From an uncultured Erysipelotrichaceae bacterium (GTDB lineage Bacteria > Bacillota_I > Bacilli_A > RF39 > UBA660), in contig CADANC010000002.1 of NCBI GenBank assembly GCA_902789225.1, forward strand, positions 62,001-126,000: a DNA stretch of 64,000 nucleotides. Direction: 5' to 3'. Both the position numbers and the translations under genes were made by a program. A model generated the notes under the pieces. It was given only the letters and a program-made list of their open reading frames with translations. It was not told where the DNA came from and searched no databases. This document shows, piece after piece, positions 44,744 to 54,600 of the stretch; the first letter of the stretch is position 1, and each line of letters begins with the position of its first letter.

Positions 44744-45505
44744 TTAAGCAGCTCCGCCGCTTCCGTCTCCACTTTCTTCAAATGTAGCGTTGTTGTATGC
44801 AAGAGCAATGTTAGAAGCAACTTCACCGTATTTAGCCATAGCAGCATTAAATGCACTTTGTAAACTATCTTCACCTTGAGATAACCATTTAAAGATTGTA
44901 GAAATAGCTTCTAATAATCTTTCAAAGCATCCTTCGATAGCGTCAGCTTGTCCTCCACCGATGAATGAAGTAGCTGCATCTAATTTGTCTTTTTCAGCAG
45001 TCATTTTTGCTTTAATATCTTCTTGAACTTGTGATAAGTTATCACTTACTGCTTTAACTCCAGCATCATCTAAAACAACGTTTCCTGATCCATCTTGAGC
45101 TTCAATTGCTGAAACATCTAAATCAAGATCGATTTGTTTAAATTCAGGAAGTGTTATATCTCCTGTGCTTTCTGTTCCAGTTCCTGAAGTATTATTGAAC
45201 CAGGTTTGTCCTGCTGATTCAATATCCTTACGGAATCCATCAAAACAATTGAATATTGTTTCTGATGTTGATTTTACTACTTCTTTAAGACTGTTTCCAT
45301 CAGCATCTCCACCACCTTCTTTTGTATCAGAACCAAAGAACTTGCAAGCTTCTGGTGCATACCATGCAGTACTAATTGGAGTTACTATTTCTTCCTTTAG
45401 TGTTTCTACAATACCATCAACGCAATTTTCATATGCTTCTGAAATTGGTGTACTTAAATCAGCTACATTCTGTGGGTTATAACCGTGTAATCCGTCATCT
45501 GCCAT
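44744..45505 (-). CDS. Putative T7SS substrate with two WXG100-like halves
   Basis: 253 residues, no signal peptide. First half carries ISTAWYAPEACKFF (Trp48), close to the W-x-G turn of ESX proteins; second half has a long amphipathic helix pair (IEGCFERLLEAISTIFKWLS ... FNAAMAKYGEVASNIALAYN). The end is Gly/Ser-rich. The codon use is richer in Ala and Gly than its neighbours, and it has its own -10 box and a strong AAGGAGG, so it may be highly expressed. No clear YxxxD/E export signal was found. Assigned mainly by architecture and position next to EssC and YukD. Confidence 0.65.
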   Translation of the reverse strand: MADDGLHGYNPQNVADLSTPISEAYENCVDGIVETLKEEIVTPISTAWYAPEACKFFGSDTKEGGGDADGNSLKEVVKSTSETIFNCFDGFRKDIESAGQTWFNNTSGTGTESTGDITLPEFKQIDLDLDVSAIEAQDGSGNVVLDDAGVKAVSDNLSQVQEDIKAKMTAEKDKLDAATSFIGGGQADAIEGCFERLLEAISTIFKWLSQGEDSLQSAFNAAMAKYGEVASNIALAYNNATFEESGDGSGGAA

Positions 45506-45544
45506 ATTTTTAAATTCCTCCTTACTTTGATACCTTTGTATCTA

Positions 45545-45550
45545 ATTATA
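45545..45550 (-). promoter_or_regulatory. Candidate -10 box of the T7SS substrate gene
   Basis: TATAAT on the minus strand, about 40 bases before the start; downstream GATAC/GTATC forms a short stem in the leader. No convincing -35. Confidence 0.45.
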
Positions 45551-45608
45551 TGATATCATTTTTTTTTATAATTTTTAGTTTTTTTCTTTTTTTTTACATT
45601 TTTTTACA

Positions 45609-45869
45609 TTATTTTGCTGATAACAGTAATATTTCAGTTCCATTTTCAATATCAGTGTTTGATATTTGGATATTATTTTGGTAGATTTCCAATGTATTTT
45701 TGTTTATTAATATATAATTTTTACTTGTATCCAACGATTTTAAAGTTAGATCACTTACTGATTTTACTAGCATTTTTTTTACTTTCCATAATATTTCATT
45801 GATCGGTATAAATATGTCAAAGCATTCATCTATTTCTGGAATTATTAATTTTATTAATACTTTATTCAT
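45609..45869 (-). CDS. YukD/EsaB-like ubiquitin-fold T7SS protein
   Basis: 86 residues from ATG 45869, with GGAG about 9 bases upstream; a TTG one codon earlier is less likely. It shows the beta-grasp pattern of YukD: a hydrophobic first strand (KVLIKLIIPEIDECFDIFIP), then a helix, and NTLEIYQNNIQISNTDIENG with terminal ILLLSAK. EsaB/YukD proteins are cytosolic T7SSb components. The start overlaps the essC stop codon region by 8 bases, so translation is coupled. Confidence 0.75.
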   Translation of the reverse strand: MNKVLIKLIIPEIDECFDIFIPINEILWKVKKMLVKSVSDLTLKSLDTSKNYILINKNTLEIYQNNIQISNTDIENGTEILLLSAK

Positions 45870-48800
45870 CAATTTCTTCTCCTTCTTCGCCTTCTTCTAC
45901 TGCTGTACTGTCATTCCTATGAAAATCTATAAATTTTAGACGAAAAGCATCTGATTCTTTTAAATAATAACCATATTCTGTTCTGATATTTTCACTCATT
46001 TCTTTTGTTACCTTATTTACTCTAAATGTTGATTGATTTCCAAAACCTTTTCCTATCCAAATTCCATCAGTAGCATTTTTTATAGACATAAACCATTGAG
46101 CTGTATCTGAGAATTTAATACCTTTAAATCCATCAATTACAATTAGATTACTATTGTCGCTCTTTTTAATTGAACTTGCTAATGCTTCAATATTTTCTTT
46201 TTTATCTAGCTTGTTAATAAATTTCTCAATTCCAAAGATGATATAAACTATGTTTAATTCTGGAGTTTGAGTAATTTTGTTTTCTACATCAACTAGATTT
46301 TTTACATTTGCTTCAAAGTTTTCATTAATATATGAAATTCCTTCTCTATTTGCCTCTGAAAATTCTTTTGTTCCATCTATAAATACTATTGTTAAATTTT
46401 TTATTTGTGTTAATACATCTAGCAATGATAAAACAAAATTCTTTGTGTAATCAATAGTATTTGCTGTTATTAATGTTGTTGCATATTCATTGAAATTAAA
46501 TAGTACTGGATTAAGACTATCTCTAGCAATTCCTATAGGTACATTTGAAATCTTATCAATCTTATCTTTTATCATGTCCATAGTAACAACTTCTGGTAAT
46601 TCAGGTATTGGAGTAGCTTTCTCAGGCATTTTTTCAATTGTTTCTTTAGTAAATTGATCTAATAATTCACTTTCACTATGATCTTCATCTACTAAAGAGG
46701 CAGTTTGAAATTCGTGAATTCCACCATTGTATGCTAAACCTCTTCCAAAAATATCTCTAGGTTTATTTTTTACTCTAACTCCGAATACTGTTGTATAGTC
46801 TGCTTTATCATTTAGTTTTAATACATATTTGTTTTTCATAGCTTGAGAAGCTCTTCTACTAACTGATGCAAATGAAGTACAAGTTATTATCATTATTATT
46901 CCGTATCTTTCACAGTCTCTTACAATAGGTGTTATCAATGTTGATAAGTCTCTTGTAGCTTCAGTTACTCCTTCATAGTTGTTGATAATTACTACCATTT
47001 GTTTTAATTTTTTTTCGTTTTTATTATTATAATTTTCAATTGATCCACCATAATCAGTCAACAATTTTTTTCTTTCTTTAATTGTTGTTCTGATTAATTT
47101 GAAAAGATTATTAAATCTTTCATCTTCTCCTATAAAGACCATTCCACCTATTTGAGGTAAGTTACTAAACATACGAAGTTCTTCTGATCCATAATCAATA
47201 ATATATAAATTAACTTCTGAAGAATCATGATATTTACATATTGAATATAATATTGTGTTTAGAAGTTTTTCATTTTCAGGCATTTCGTTTCCGATGATCA
47301 TTGTATTACCATCTTCTTTTAATGAATATGTTAATATACCTTGTTCTTGAATTTCAGGAGCGTCATATTCACCTATTATTGCTTTTACATCATATTTTTC
47401 ATCCTGAACATTATATTTTTCATGTAATGAATCATTTGTAATTATTGGGTCAATGTTATTAAGCCATAATCTTCTTGCTTTTTTGTTCTCTTTATTAGAT
47501 ACTTCTATAATACTTTTTAATATTGCTGATATTTGTTCGCCTTGTTCTTCAACTTTGTTATTATTGTTTCCTGATTGAATACTTTTAATGAAAGCTCCTG
47601 TATCATCAATAAAGTTAACACTTCTATCAACTTGTTTAATTATTTTTTCTGAAGGATAATACTTAGCTCCGCACCATGCAGATTGTCCTAAGGCAAAATA
47701 CTCATCATAACCAACTTGTAGATAGAATCTACCTGTTTGTTTTAATGATGCTGCATCTGGTCTTTTTAACATTTCTCTTGAATCTGATGCATCTTGAACT
47801 TTTAAACATACTCTAAATTTTGTATTAGACCAAATTTGTTCATTAACAACTCCTGATGGTTTTTGAGTAGCTAGAATCAAGTGAACTCCAAGTGAACGTC
47901 CGATACGGGCAACACTTATTAGGTTAGACATAAACTCTGGTTGTTGAGATTTTAATTCGGCAAACTCGTCGCAGATTATAAATAAATGTGGTACTGGTTC
48001 TGTTAGTTTTCCTTCTTTGTAGAATCCTTGATATTTATAGATATCAATTGTACTTTCATTTAATTGATCTCTTGCTTCATTAAATATTTTTTGTCTTCTT
48101 TTTACTTCACTATCTATACTTACTAAAGTTCTATCCATTTCAGCTTTGTCTAAGTTTGTAATAGTTCCTGCTAGATGTGGAAGATAAACATTTGTAACTT
48201 TGTTTTCAAAAGCTCCAGCTAAACCTCCACCTTTGTAGTCTATTAATATAAAGGCTACATCTTCAGGACTATAATTAATTGCCATAGATAAAATATATGT
48301 AATTATAAATTCAGATTTACCTGAACCAGTCATACCTGCAATAAGTCCGTGTGGTCCATGATATTTTTCATGCAAGTCTAAATACATTAAATTTCCATCT
48401 GCGTCTAATCCAACTTCTGCTTTTAAACTTTGAGTTGAATCATTTTGGTTCCATCTATTTAAAATATTCAATTGTTCAACTTTTCCTACTTTTTCCATTT
48501 CTAAGAATGTTACCGCATCAGGTAATTGTGTATTTCCTTCTTGGAATTCAATAGGTATATTTGATAATTTTTTACTTATAGACATCATGTTAATTGTATA
48601 ATTGATTTCATCCATAAATGTTAATTGTTCTTGTCTTTCAAAAGAATTCTTAAGTACTCCTGAAGCATTCTCACCTAGTGAGATAAAGTTATTACATTTA
48701 CTTGGTAAATTAGTTAAAGATTTTTCAATTATTACAAAACTAAATCCTAAAGGAGCATCTGCTTCTGTAGCATTTTTTATAAATTCCAATCTTTTTAACT

Positions 48801-50454
48801 CACTATAATTATCAATAAATATTAAATAGTATGGTTTAAATAGTGGAACACTACTACCACCTTCTCCGACATATGAATATCTAAGTTGGAATTCGGCTTC
48901 TAAATATTCTGATACCCTTTTTGCAGATTCAGGATTAGATGAGAAAAATCTAAATGATTTTTCGTTATTAAAATTATGATTTAAATATTTTATATAATCC
49001 CATTTATCTTCATTTTCTTTTGTTGTAAAGACTACTATTTTTAAATCTTCATAACTACAGAATGTAAGTATCTGAGTAATGATATTATCTATAAATGGAT
49101 ATATCTTATTTTGATAACCCATAATTGCAGTTATTCTATTTTCAGTGAATGAATAACCTATAGGAACACTTGGAATATATTTATAATCAGCTACCATTTG
49201 ATCAGCTAATTTTTTTAATTCATCTTCATCTATTGTAAATCCTTCTTCTGGATAATTTACTTTTGCATCTAATAATTCATTTCCTACTCCAATTCTTACT
49301 GTTAAGAAATCTTTTTGTTCTAATCTTCTATCCCAGAAATTCAATTTTGCTGTATTTATTATACTTAAACACTCTTTTATTGTTATTAAGTTTTCTAATA
49401 ATATTTCTTTTTGTAAAGATCTCTCTGCTTCTAATTCTTGTCTTTTTGTATTTAAGTAAGTAGTATACTTTTCAATTAATCTTTTTCTTTCTCTTTTAAG
49501 TCTCTTTTTATTATATTTTTTAGTTAGTGTTGGCCATAATATCATACTCATTATCATTACTGCTGACATGATAAGTTGTGGTAAGACACTTTCTAAATCT
49601 CCTGTACCATCAATTAACTTGCTTAATCCTCTATATAACATTGTACCTGACATAACACCCATAGTTAGCATTGGTCCAATAGTTAATATAAAAGGTAAAT
49701 CTTCTTTTTTATCTGATTTTGGAGGTGGACTTAATAGTATTTCTTTTGTTGTTATAGTTCTTTTTAATCTTGGTGTCTTAGTGAAATAGTCTTCTTTATC
49801 ATACAAATTTACATCTTTTAATTCTATATCTTGGTAATCCTGTTCTTGATTAAGTCCATATTCGCTTATAGACATAGTATTTATACTTACCATATTATTT
49901 GGGTTATTTATTAAGATTAATTCTTTCAAAAAGATCATCTTAAAACCAAATATATTTATTTGATCACCATTTTTTATGTAATATTCATTTAATTCTAATA
50001 TCTTTTTATTTATATATATTACTGATGATTTGCTTTTTTCTAGTATTATTTGTCCATTTTTATTATATATTTTTATAGGACTATCAAGATAATCAAAATT
50101 ATAAATAATTGAGCAATCACTACTATTACCGATGGTTAAGTCTATATTTGCATCATATGAGTATGCTTTAAAACTGTTATCGAATATATCTGATATATAT
50201 ATTAGGTAATTAATTTCATCTCTTCTTAATACATAGTAATTATTTGGAGTAATTGGAACCTCTTCTTCTAATTGATTACCATTTAAAACTGAAACATCAC
50301 TAGTAGAATATAATACCCATTTTCCATCTCTAGCTTCTATATTTATTAACTTTGTATCAGTATTATCATTTTCGTCAAAACTAAAACTACCAAAAACTTC
50401 TTTTGGTAGATTGAATGATACTATTTGATTAATTAAGAATAAATATATTTTCAT
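45862..50454 (-). CDS. essC: EssC, FtsK/SpoIIIE-type ATPase of the type VIIb secretion system
   Basis: 1530 residues, the typical EssC size. Residues about 1-190 are the two N-terminal FHA-like domains; two transmembrane helices lie near 252-275 and 290-312 (FILTIGPMLTMGVM; LIMSAVMIMSMILW). ATPase 1 is intact: Walker A GMTGSGKSEF with Lys713 and Walker B IICDEFAEL near 829. ATPases 2 and 3 (P-loop positions near 1055 and 1331) read GNEMPENEKLL and ANTIDYTKNF, without canonical GK[ST]. EssC is the motor that selects and exports T7SS substrates. The C-terminal part is variable between strains and fits the local substrates. An extended -10 promoter lies just upstream. Confidence 0.93.
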   Translation of the reverse strand: MKIYLFLINQIVSFNLPKEVFGSFSFDENDNTDTKLINIEARDGKWVLYSTSDVSVLNGNQLEEEVPITPNNYYVLRRDEINYLIYISDIFDNSFKAYSYDANIDLTIGNSSDCSIIYNFDYLDSPIKIYNKNGQIILEKSKSSVIYINKKILELNEYYIKNGDQINIFGFKMIFLKELILINNPNNMVSINTMSISEYGLNQEQDYQDIELKDVNLYDKEDYFTKTPRLKRTITTKEILLSPPPKSDKKEDLPFILTIGPMLTMGVMSGTMLYRGLSKLIDGTGDLESVLPQLIMSAVMIMSMILWPTLTKKYNKKRLKRERKRLIEKYTTYLNTKRQELEAERSLQKEILLENLITIKECLSIINTAKLNFWDRRLEQKDFLTVRIGVGNELLDAKVNYPEEGFTIDEDELKKLADQMVADYKYIPSVPIGYSFTENRITAIMGYQNKIYPFIDNIITQILTFCSYEDLKIVVFTTKENEDKWDYIKYLNHNFNNEKSFRFFSSNPESAKRVSEYLEAEFQLRYSYVGEGGSSVPLFKPYYLIFIDNYSELKRLEFIKNATEADAPLGFSFVIIEKSLTNLPSKCNNFISLGENASGVLKNSFERQEQLTFMDEINYTINMMSISKKLSNIPIEFQEGNTQLPDAVTFLEMEKVGKVEQLNILNRWNQNDSTQSLKAEVGLDADGNLMYLDLHEKYHGPHGLIAGMTGSGKSEFIITYILSMAINYSPEDVAFILIDYKGGGLAGAFENKVTNVYLPHLAGTITNLDKAEMDRTLVSIDSEVKRRQKIFNEARDQLNESTIDIYKYQGFYKEGKLTEPVPHLFIICDEFAELKSQQPEFMSNLISVARIGRSLGVHLILATQKPSGVVNEQIWSNTKFRVCLKVQDASDSREMLKRPDAASLKQTGRFYLQVGYDEYFALGQSAWCGAKYYPSEKIIKQVDRSVNFIDDTGAFIKSIQSGNNNNKVEEQGEQISAILKSIIEVSNKENKKARRLWLNNIDPIITNDSLHEKYNVQDEKYDVKAIIGEYDAPEIQEQGILTYSLKEDGNTMIIGNEMPENEKLLNTILYSICKYHDSSEVNLYIIDYGSEELRMFSNLPQIGGMVFIGEDERFNNLFKLIRTTIKERKKLLTDYGGSIENYNNKNEKKLKQMVVIINNYEGVTEATRDLSTLITPIVRDCERYGIIMIITCTSFASVSRRASQAMKNKYVLKLNDKADYTTVFGVRVKNKPRDIFGRGLAYNGGIHEFQTASLVDEDHSESELLDQFTKETIEKMPEKATPIPELPEVVTMDMIKDKIDKISNVPIGIARDSLNPVLFNFNEYATTLITANTIDYTKNFVLSLLDVLTQIKNLTIVFIDGTKEFSEANREGISYINENFEANVKNLVDVENKITQTPELNIVYIIFGIEKFINKLDKKENIEALASSIKKSDNSNLIVIDGFKGIKFSDTAQWFMSIKNATDGIWIGKGFGNQSTFRVNKVTKEMSENIRTEYGYYLKESDAFRLKFIDFHRNDSTAVEEGEEGEEIDE

Positions 50455-50481
50455 AGCAACACCCTCTATTTACCTATTATG

Positions 50482-50487
50482 ATTATA
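50482..50487 (-). promoter_or_regulatory. Extended -10 box of essC
   Basis: TGTTATAAT on the minus strand, 27 bases before the essC start, right after the terminator of the ADP-ribosylglycohydrolase gene. Confidence 0.6.
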
Positions 50488-50500
50488 ACATAAATGGCTT

Positions 50501-50540
50501 AAAAAAAAAGATATATTACTTTTTAAATATATCTTTTTTT
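50501..50540 (-). terminator. Intrinsic terminator overlapping the stop of the ADP-ribosylglycohydrolase gene
   Basis: AAAAAGATATATTA-type stem, loop, AATATATCTTTTT, with a long T-run on the minus strand; the TAA stop codon (50516-50518) lies in the stem. Confidence 0.75.
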
Positions 50541-51349
50541 TCTTTTTCTGTTGTTTTTTCTTGGTATATTGTTTGAAAACTATCGACTATATCAATCAAT
50601 TCCTCAGTTAGATATCTGTTTTTGTACTCCATATATTCTTCTGGGACACCATAGTATGCTTCGGCTATTCCACCTGTCATGCAAGCTAAAGTATCAGCAT
50701 CTCCTCCAAGTGATATTACATTTCTTATACTATCTTCAAAATCTTCTCCTTCTAAGAACGCTTTTATTGCATAAGGAACTGATCCTTGGCATGTTATATC
50801 ATATTGATATTTTCTATAGATATCTTTAATATTGAAATCCAAGTTATAATATTTATTTTCAATATATTCTCTTATTGTTTCTTTATCTTCATGAGTGCGT
50901 GCTAAGTATATAGCTGCTGCTATAGCTTGTGCACCTTTAATACCTTCAGGATGATTGTGAGTTACTTCTGCCTGTGCCTTAGCTAATTCCTCAGCTTCTT
51001 CTAAACTATTAGCAATATAGGCAACACTGGATGTTCTCATAGCTGATCCATTTCCAAAACTATTATATGGTTCATGAATATCTGACATAAGCCATTTATA
51101 GAATGACGTCCCATAACCTGCTTTTGGATATTTTCTTCCGAGTTCAACCATATTATTTATGACATTTAATTTGAATAAAGGTATTGATCTATTATCAGTA
51201 TAATCAATCGATGCTTTAGCAACTGCACATGTCATTACTGTGTCGTCTGTAAAAAAACATTTATCTTTAAAAAATTTAAAGTTTTTTTGTTTTATTGTAT
51301 GAAATTCATAAACAGAACCAACAATATCTCCTATTATAGATCCGTTCAT
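50516..51349 (-). CDS. ADP-ribosylglycohydrolase (DraG family)
   Basis: 277 residues. Two metal-binding motifs of the ARH/DraG fold are intact: FTDDTVMT (Asp35, Asp36) and GGDADTLACMTGG (Asp217, Asp219). These bind two Mg ions and remove ADP-ribose from Arg, Ser or Asn side chains or nucleic acids. No signal peptide, so cytosolic. Start overlaps the DUF4176-like stop by 4 bases. Beside a giant protein with an ADP-ribosyltransferase-like C-terminus, it could be its immunity or reversal enzyme, as in the Tre1/Tri1 pair. DraG proteins are also common elsewhere, so this link is inference. Confidence 0.9.
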   Translation of the reverse strand: MNGSIIGDIVGSVYEFHTIKQKNFKFFKDKCFFTDDTVMTCAVAKASIDYTDNRSIPLFKLNVINNMVELGRKYPKAGYGTSFYKWLMSDIHEPYNSFGNGSAMRTSSVAYIANSLEEAEELAKAQAEVTHNHPEGIKGAQAIAAAIYLARTHEDKETIREYIENKYYNLDFNIKDIYRKYQYDITCQGSVPYAIKAFLEGEDFEDSIRNVISLGGDADTLACMTGGIAEAYYGVPEEYMEYKNRYLTEELIDIVDSFQTIYQEKTTEKEKKDIFKK

Positions 51350-51636
51350 CTTTTCTTTACTCCAGACGCTTCTTTTAATACATTTTCAATACTGTCATCA
51401 TTAAATAATACTACATTATTAGAAGTGTTTTCATTATCAGAATTGGCTTTCTTTCCTTTATAATGATAATAAACATCCTTATAATAAACATTTCTACCAA
51501 CTATAGTAACTGGATCTTCAATTTCTTTTAATTTAAGAGTAGTACCTATTTCATATACTTTTGTCTTTTTATCAAAGTTTTCATTATGTGAAAATTCATT
51601 TATATCAGTTATAAATCTATCTATATTATTATTCAT
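51346..51636 (-). CDS. DUF4176-like T7SS effector partner
   Basis: 96 residues. The core YEIGTTLKLKEIEDPVTIVGRN followed by YKDVYYHYKG and a late FNDDSIENVL fits DUF4176, whose members (Lcp proteins) are export partners of LXG toxins in streptococci. This supports classing the neighbouring giant protein as T7SS cargo. Own -10 box TGTTATAAT just upstream. The family match is from memory of the pattern and is moderate. Confidence 0.65.
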   Translation of the reverse strand: MNNNIDRFITDINEFSHNENFDKKTKVYEIGTTLKLKEIEDPVTIVGRNVYYKDVYYHYKGKKANSDNENTSNNVVLFNDDSIENVLKEASGVKKR

Positions 51637-51657
51637 ATATGGCTCCTTTTTGTATTT

Positions 51658-51663
51658 ATTATA
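51658..51663 (-). promoter_or_regulatory. Extended -10 box of the DUF4176-DraG pair
   Basis: TGTTATAAT on the minus strand, 22 bases before the DUF4176-like start and directly after the stop of the giant gene. It lets the candidate partner and immunity genes be expressed separately from the giant gene. Confidence 0.6.
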
Positions 51664-51672
51664 ACATAATTA

Positions 51673-54600
51673 CTAATACAATATACATGGTACTATTACG
51701 AATTCTTTACGATATTTTTTATTATCTCTTGGATTAGTTAGTTCTATTTTTTCCATGTATGGTTCTTGTATACATACTAATTCTTGATTTGGACCTATAA
51801 TTACTTCGTTTTGAATATATCCACCTACTGATGAGAATGGTTCTATATATGATGCTGAACTTCCTTCAGGAACAATAATTTTTAAAATTATATTTCTATC
51901 TCTATATTCAGGGCTTGAGGCTATTACTTGTAAATCTTCTAAGCTTATTGTTGTGCTTTTAAATCCAACTTTACATGAGTCACCAACATCAATTAATTTT
52001 CTCTTTTTTGCTCCTGCAAAATCAGCTGCCATTTGATATGTTGTTATTGTTGCAGGAATTCTATTGTTATTAATATATAAAACTAAATTAGCTAATGCTT
52101 CTGATGTTGTTGTATCTATTCCTAATTCTTCCTTATATAATGATGCTAAATCTACTTTTTCAGGTGTTTTAAGGGCTTGTTGGAACAATTTATATCCATC
52201 CATTATTGTATAGATATATATAGCATTTCTCTCTGCTTCAGTCATATTTTCTAGCATCTTTTTATATAATCCGGTATCAAAATTTGACATAATAGTAGCA
52301 ATCAACATATTCTCTTCTTCTGTTAAAATCGGTAATGCTTCATTTGCCTTCATGAAATCATTTACCATCTGTTCTAGATCTATCTCGTCATTTGTTAATC
52401 CTTTATATGCGAATGCTGTTGTTAAAATATCAAAACCTTCCTCACTTAATTGTAATCCAGAATTCTTAAGCTCTGATTTTATTTTCATCTTTAACAATTC
52501 AAAATTTCTTTTTGGAGAAACTCTTTCTAATACTCTAAATTCATCACATATTGAATCAATTTTATTTACATATTTAAGTTTTATACCTAGTCTTTCAGCA
52601 ATTGTAGCATTAGACATTATATTAAATAAAATTCCAGCTGGATTACTAAAAAACTCTGCTGCTCCATTTCTATCTTTAAATTCAATAACACTGTGTCCTG
52701 TTTTCTCCATTAAATACTTTTGGAATGTAAGATTTGGATTGATTTTTAATTCTTCTAAGAAATCTCTTACTAGACCAACATCTTTTGTAGTTATTTCTGA
52801 TTCACCTACATCTTCTACAATTGGAGTAGCAATATTGTTTGCTAATTCAGTTAGTGTTGGTGTATTTGAATCATCCGCTTCAATAACATGAGTTGAATCA
52901 AGTGATAATGTAGTAGGTGCTGCAACATCAATGTCTTCACTTGTTGTTGGGCCAAGATTTTGGTTTGAATCATTGATTGTTGGAGCCACCGTTGGTCCTG
53001 TTATGTTGTCTGCTAATGATAAATCTACTTTATAAACAGCACTTCTACTATGGCTATATCTTCTTAAACTTTCAGGAATAAATCTATATTTTTTACTCCA
53101 TGATGATACTATTATTTCACCTGCTTCAGTTACTCCTGTTATTAACATGGCATGTCCACCGACATTTTCCTTAATTCTTCCTACAGTTCTAGAACTTGCT
53201 GTTGCTGCATCTACATTTTCACCAGTTTGTGAGGATGTACTAAGAAGTTCTAAATCGAATTCGGCTGCTGAAAGAATGTGGAAAGATCCTGGACTTGAAA
53301 CTATTGAAGATAATAGGTTTGCTCTTGCGTTTGGTCCTGCATCAAAATGCTTTGTTTCTAATTTTATTCCTCTCTCAGCTAGATATTCAGTTATGTATTT
53401 TACATATCTTCCTTTATAACCTAAGTTATCTATAATACCTGCTTTTAAATTTTCTAATTTTCCATTAGTTTCTTTTGCTACACCTGAAATGCAGAAAGAT
53501 ATTGCTAGAAATTCTTCTGTATATTTTCCATCTATTTGCATAGGAATTCCAAATGCTCTCTCATATATTTCTGCTCCATTTTCAATAGATGATAGATATT
53601 GTGTTACCGTATTTGCAAAAGCCATATAAGCACATCCTGATGGACCATACAGTTTAGCTAATCTCATTTTTATAATTCTTTGTTCTCTATAAGACATTGT
53701 TGCTAATTCAGGGAAGAAGGTACTAATCATATCGCTGATACGGCTTCCCATCTCCATTTCAAACATACTAACGCTTGAATTGAAGAATGAGTCTAAATAT
53801 AATTCTGGATTGCCTTGATAGCCACCATAAACATCTCCAGCAAACAAACCATCTGTTAAAGTCTTTACTCCTGCAAATAACCCTTGTGTATTTTCTACTT
53901 TTTCTATAGTAAGTGAGTTAAAATCCATACGTTTTGTTTTTAGTTCTGATATTATGCTGTTTAAATCTATGACTCCACCTTGTGAGGCTACATATAATAC
54001 TTTTGTTATTCCGTCTTCAATATAAGTCATCTTATATAGGCTGTTATCATCTACACTTACACCATCTACCATGTCTATCTTCATATCGCCTAAATATGTG
54101 ATTGATTTTAGTTCTGCAGTCTGTCCAGTTTGGTGATCATAACCAAAATCTATACCTCCATATTGACTTTTCTTTATTGCTGTATATTCTATACCATCTA
54201 CTACATATGTTGCTTGATATAGTCCTTGTTGTAGATTTCCAACATATAAAACATCGCGAACTAGATTAGGCGTAAAGCTAATTATTTTAAAGTTGCCACT
54301 AATTATTGATTCAACCATAGTAGAATCTCTAAAGCATTCTGAAATACTAATTTCTACTTTATCGTCAATACTAAATGGAGTTGATACCTGTATAGTGGTT
54401 GTTTCACCATTTGCTTCTATAGTTAAATTATAATGTGAATATGATGAATCAGCTATTATTTTAACTCTAGCATCAGAATCTATAATCATATTTGGTTGTA
54501 AACTTTGTGGTGCTGAAGCTATTACTTTATGCGCTATATTTTCTTTTATAGTCTTAAGATTGTTTCCTAAACTAAAGATTTTACTATCTAACTCCGCTAT

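Noticed and set aside
44644-44874. Minus-strand 76-codon frame overlapping the end of the putative T7SS substrate gene
   Set aside because: It overlaps the substrate gene in another frame and runs through the terminator hairpin; the Leu/Thr-rich start looks like an out-of-frame product.
45506-45608. Search for tRNA, rRNA or small RNA genes in intergenic spaces
   Set aside because: Spaces are short, AT-rich and show only promoter- or terminator-like signals; no cloverleaf or rRNA-like sequence was seen anywhere in the window.
52352-52891. Plus-strand open frame of 179 codons opposite the giant gene
   Set aside because: Antisense to a protein-coding frame of consistent composition, no ribosome site or recognisable protein; a shadow of the AT-rich minus-strand gene.
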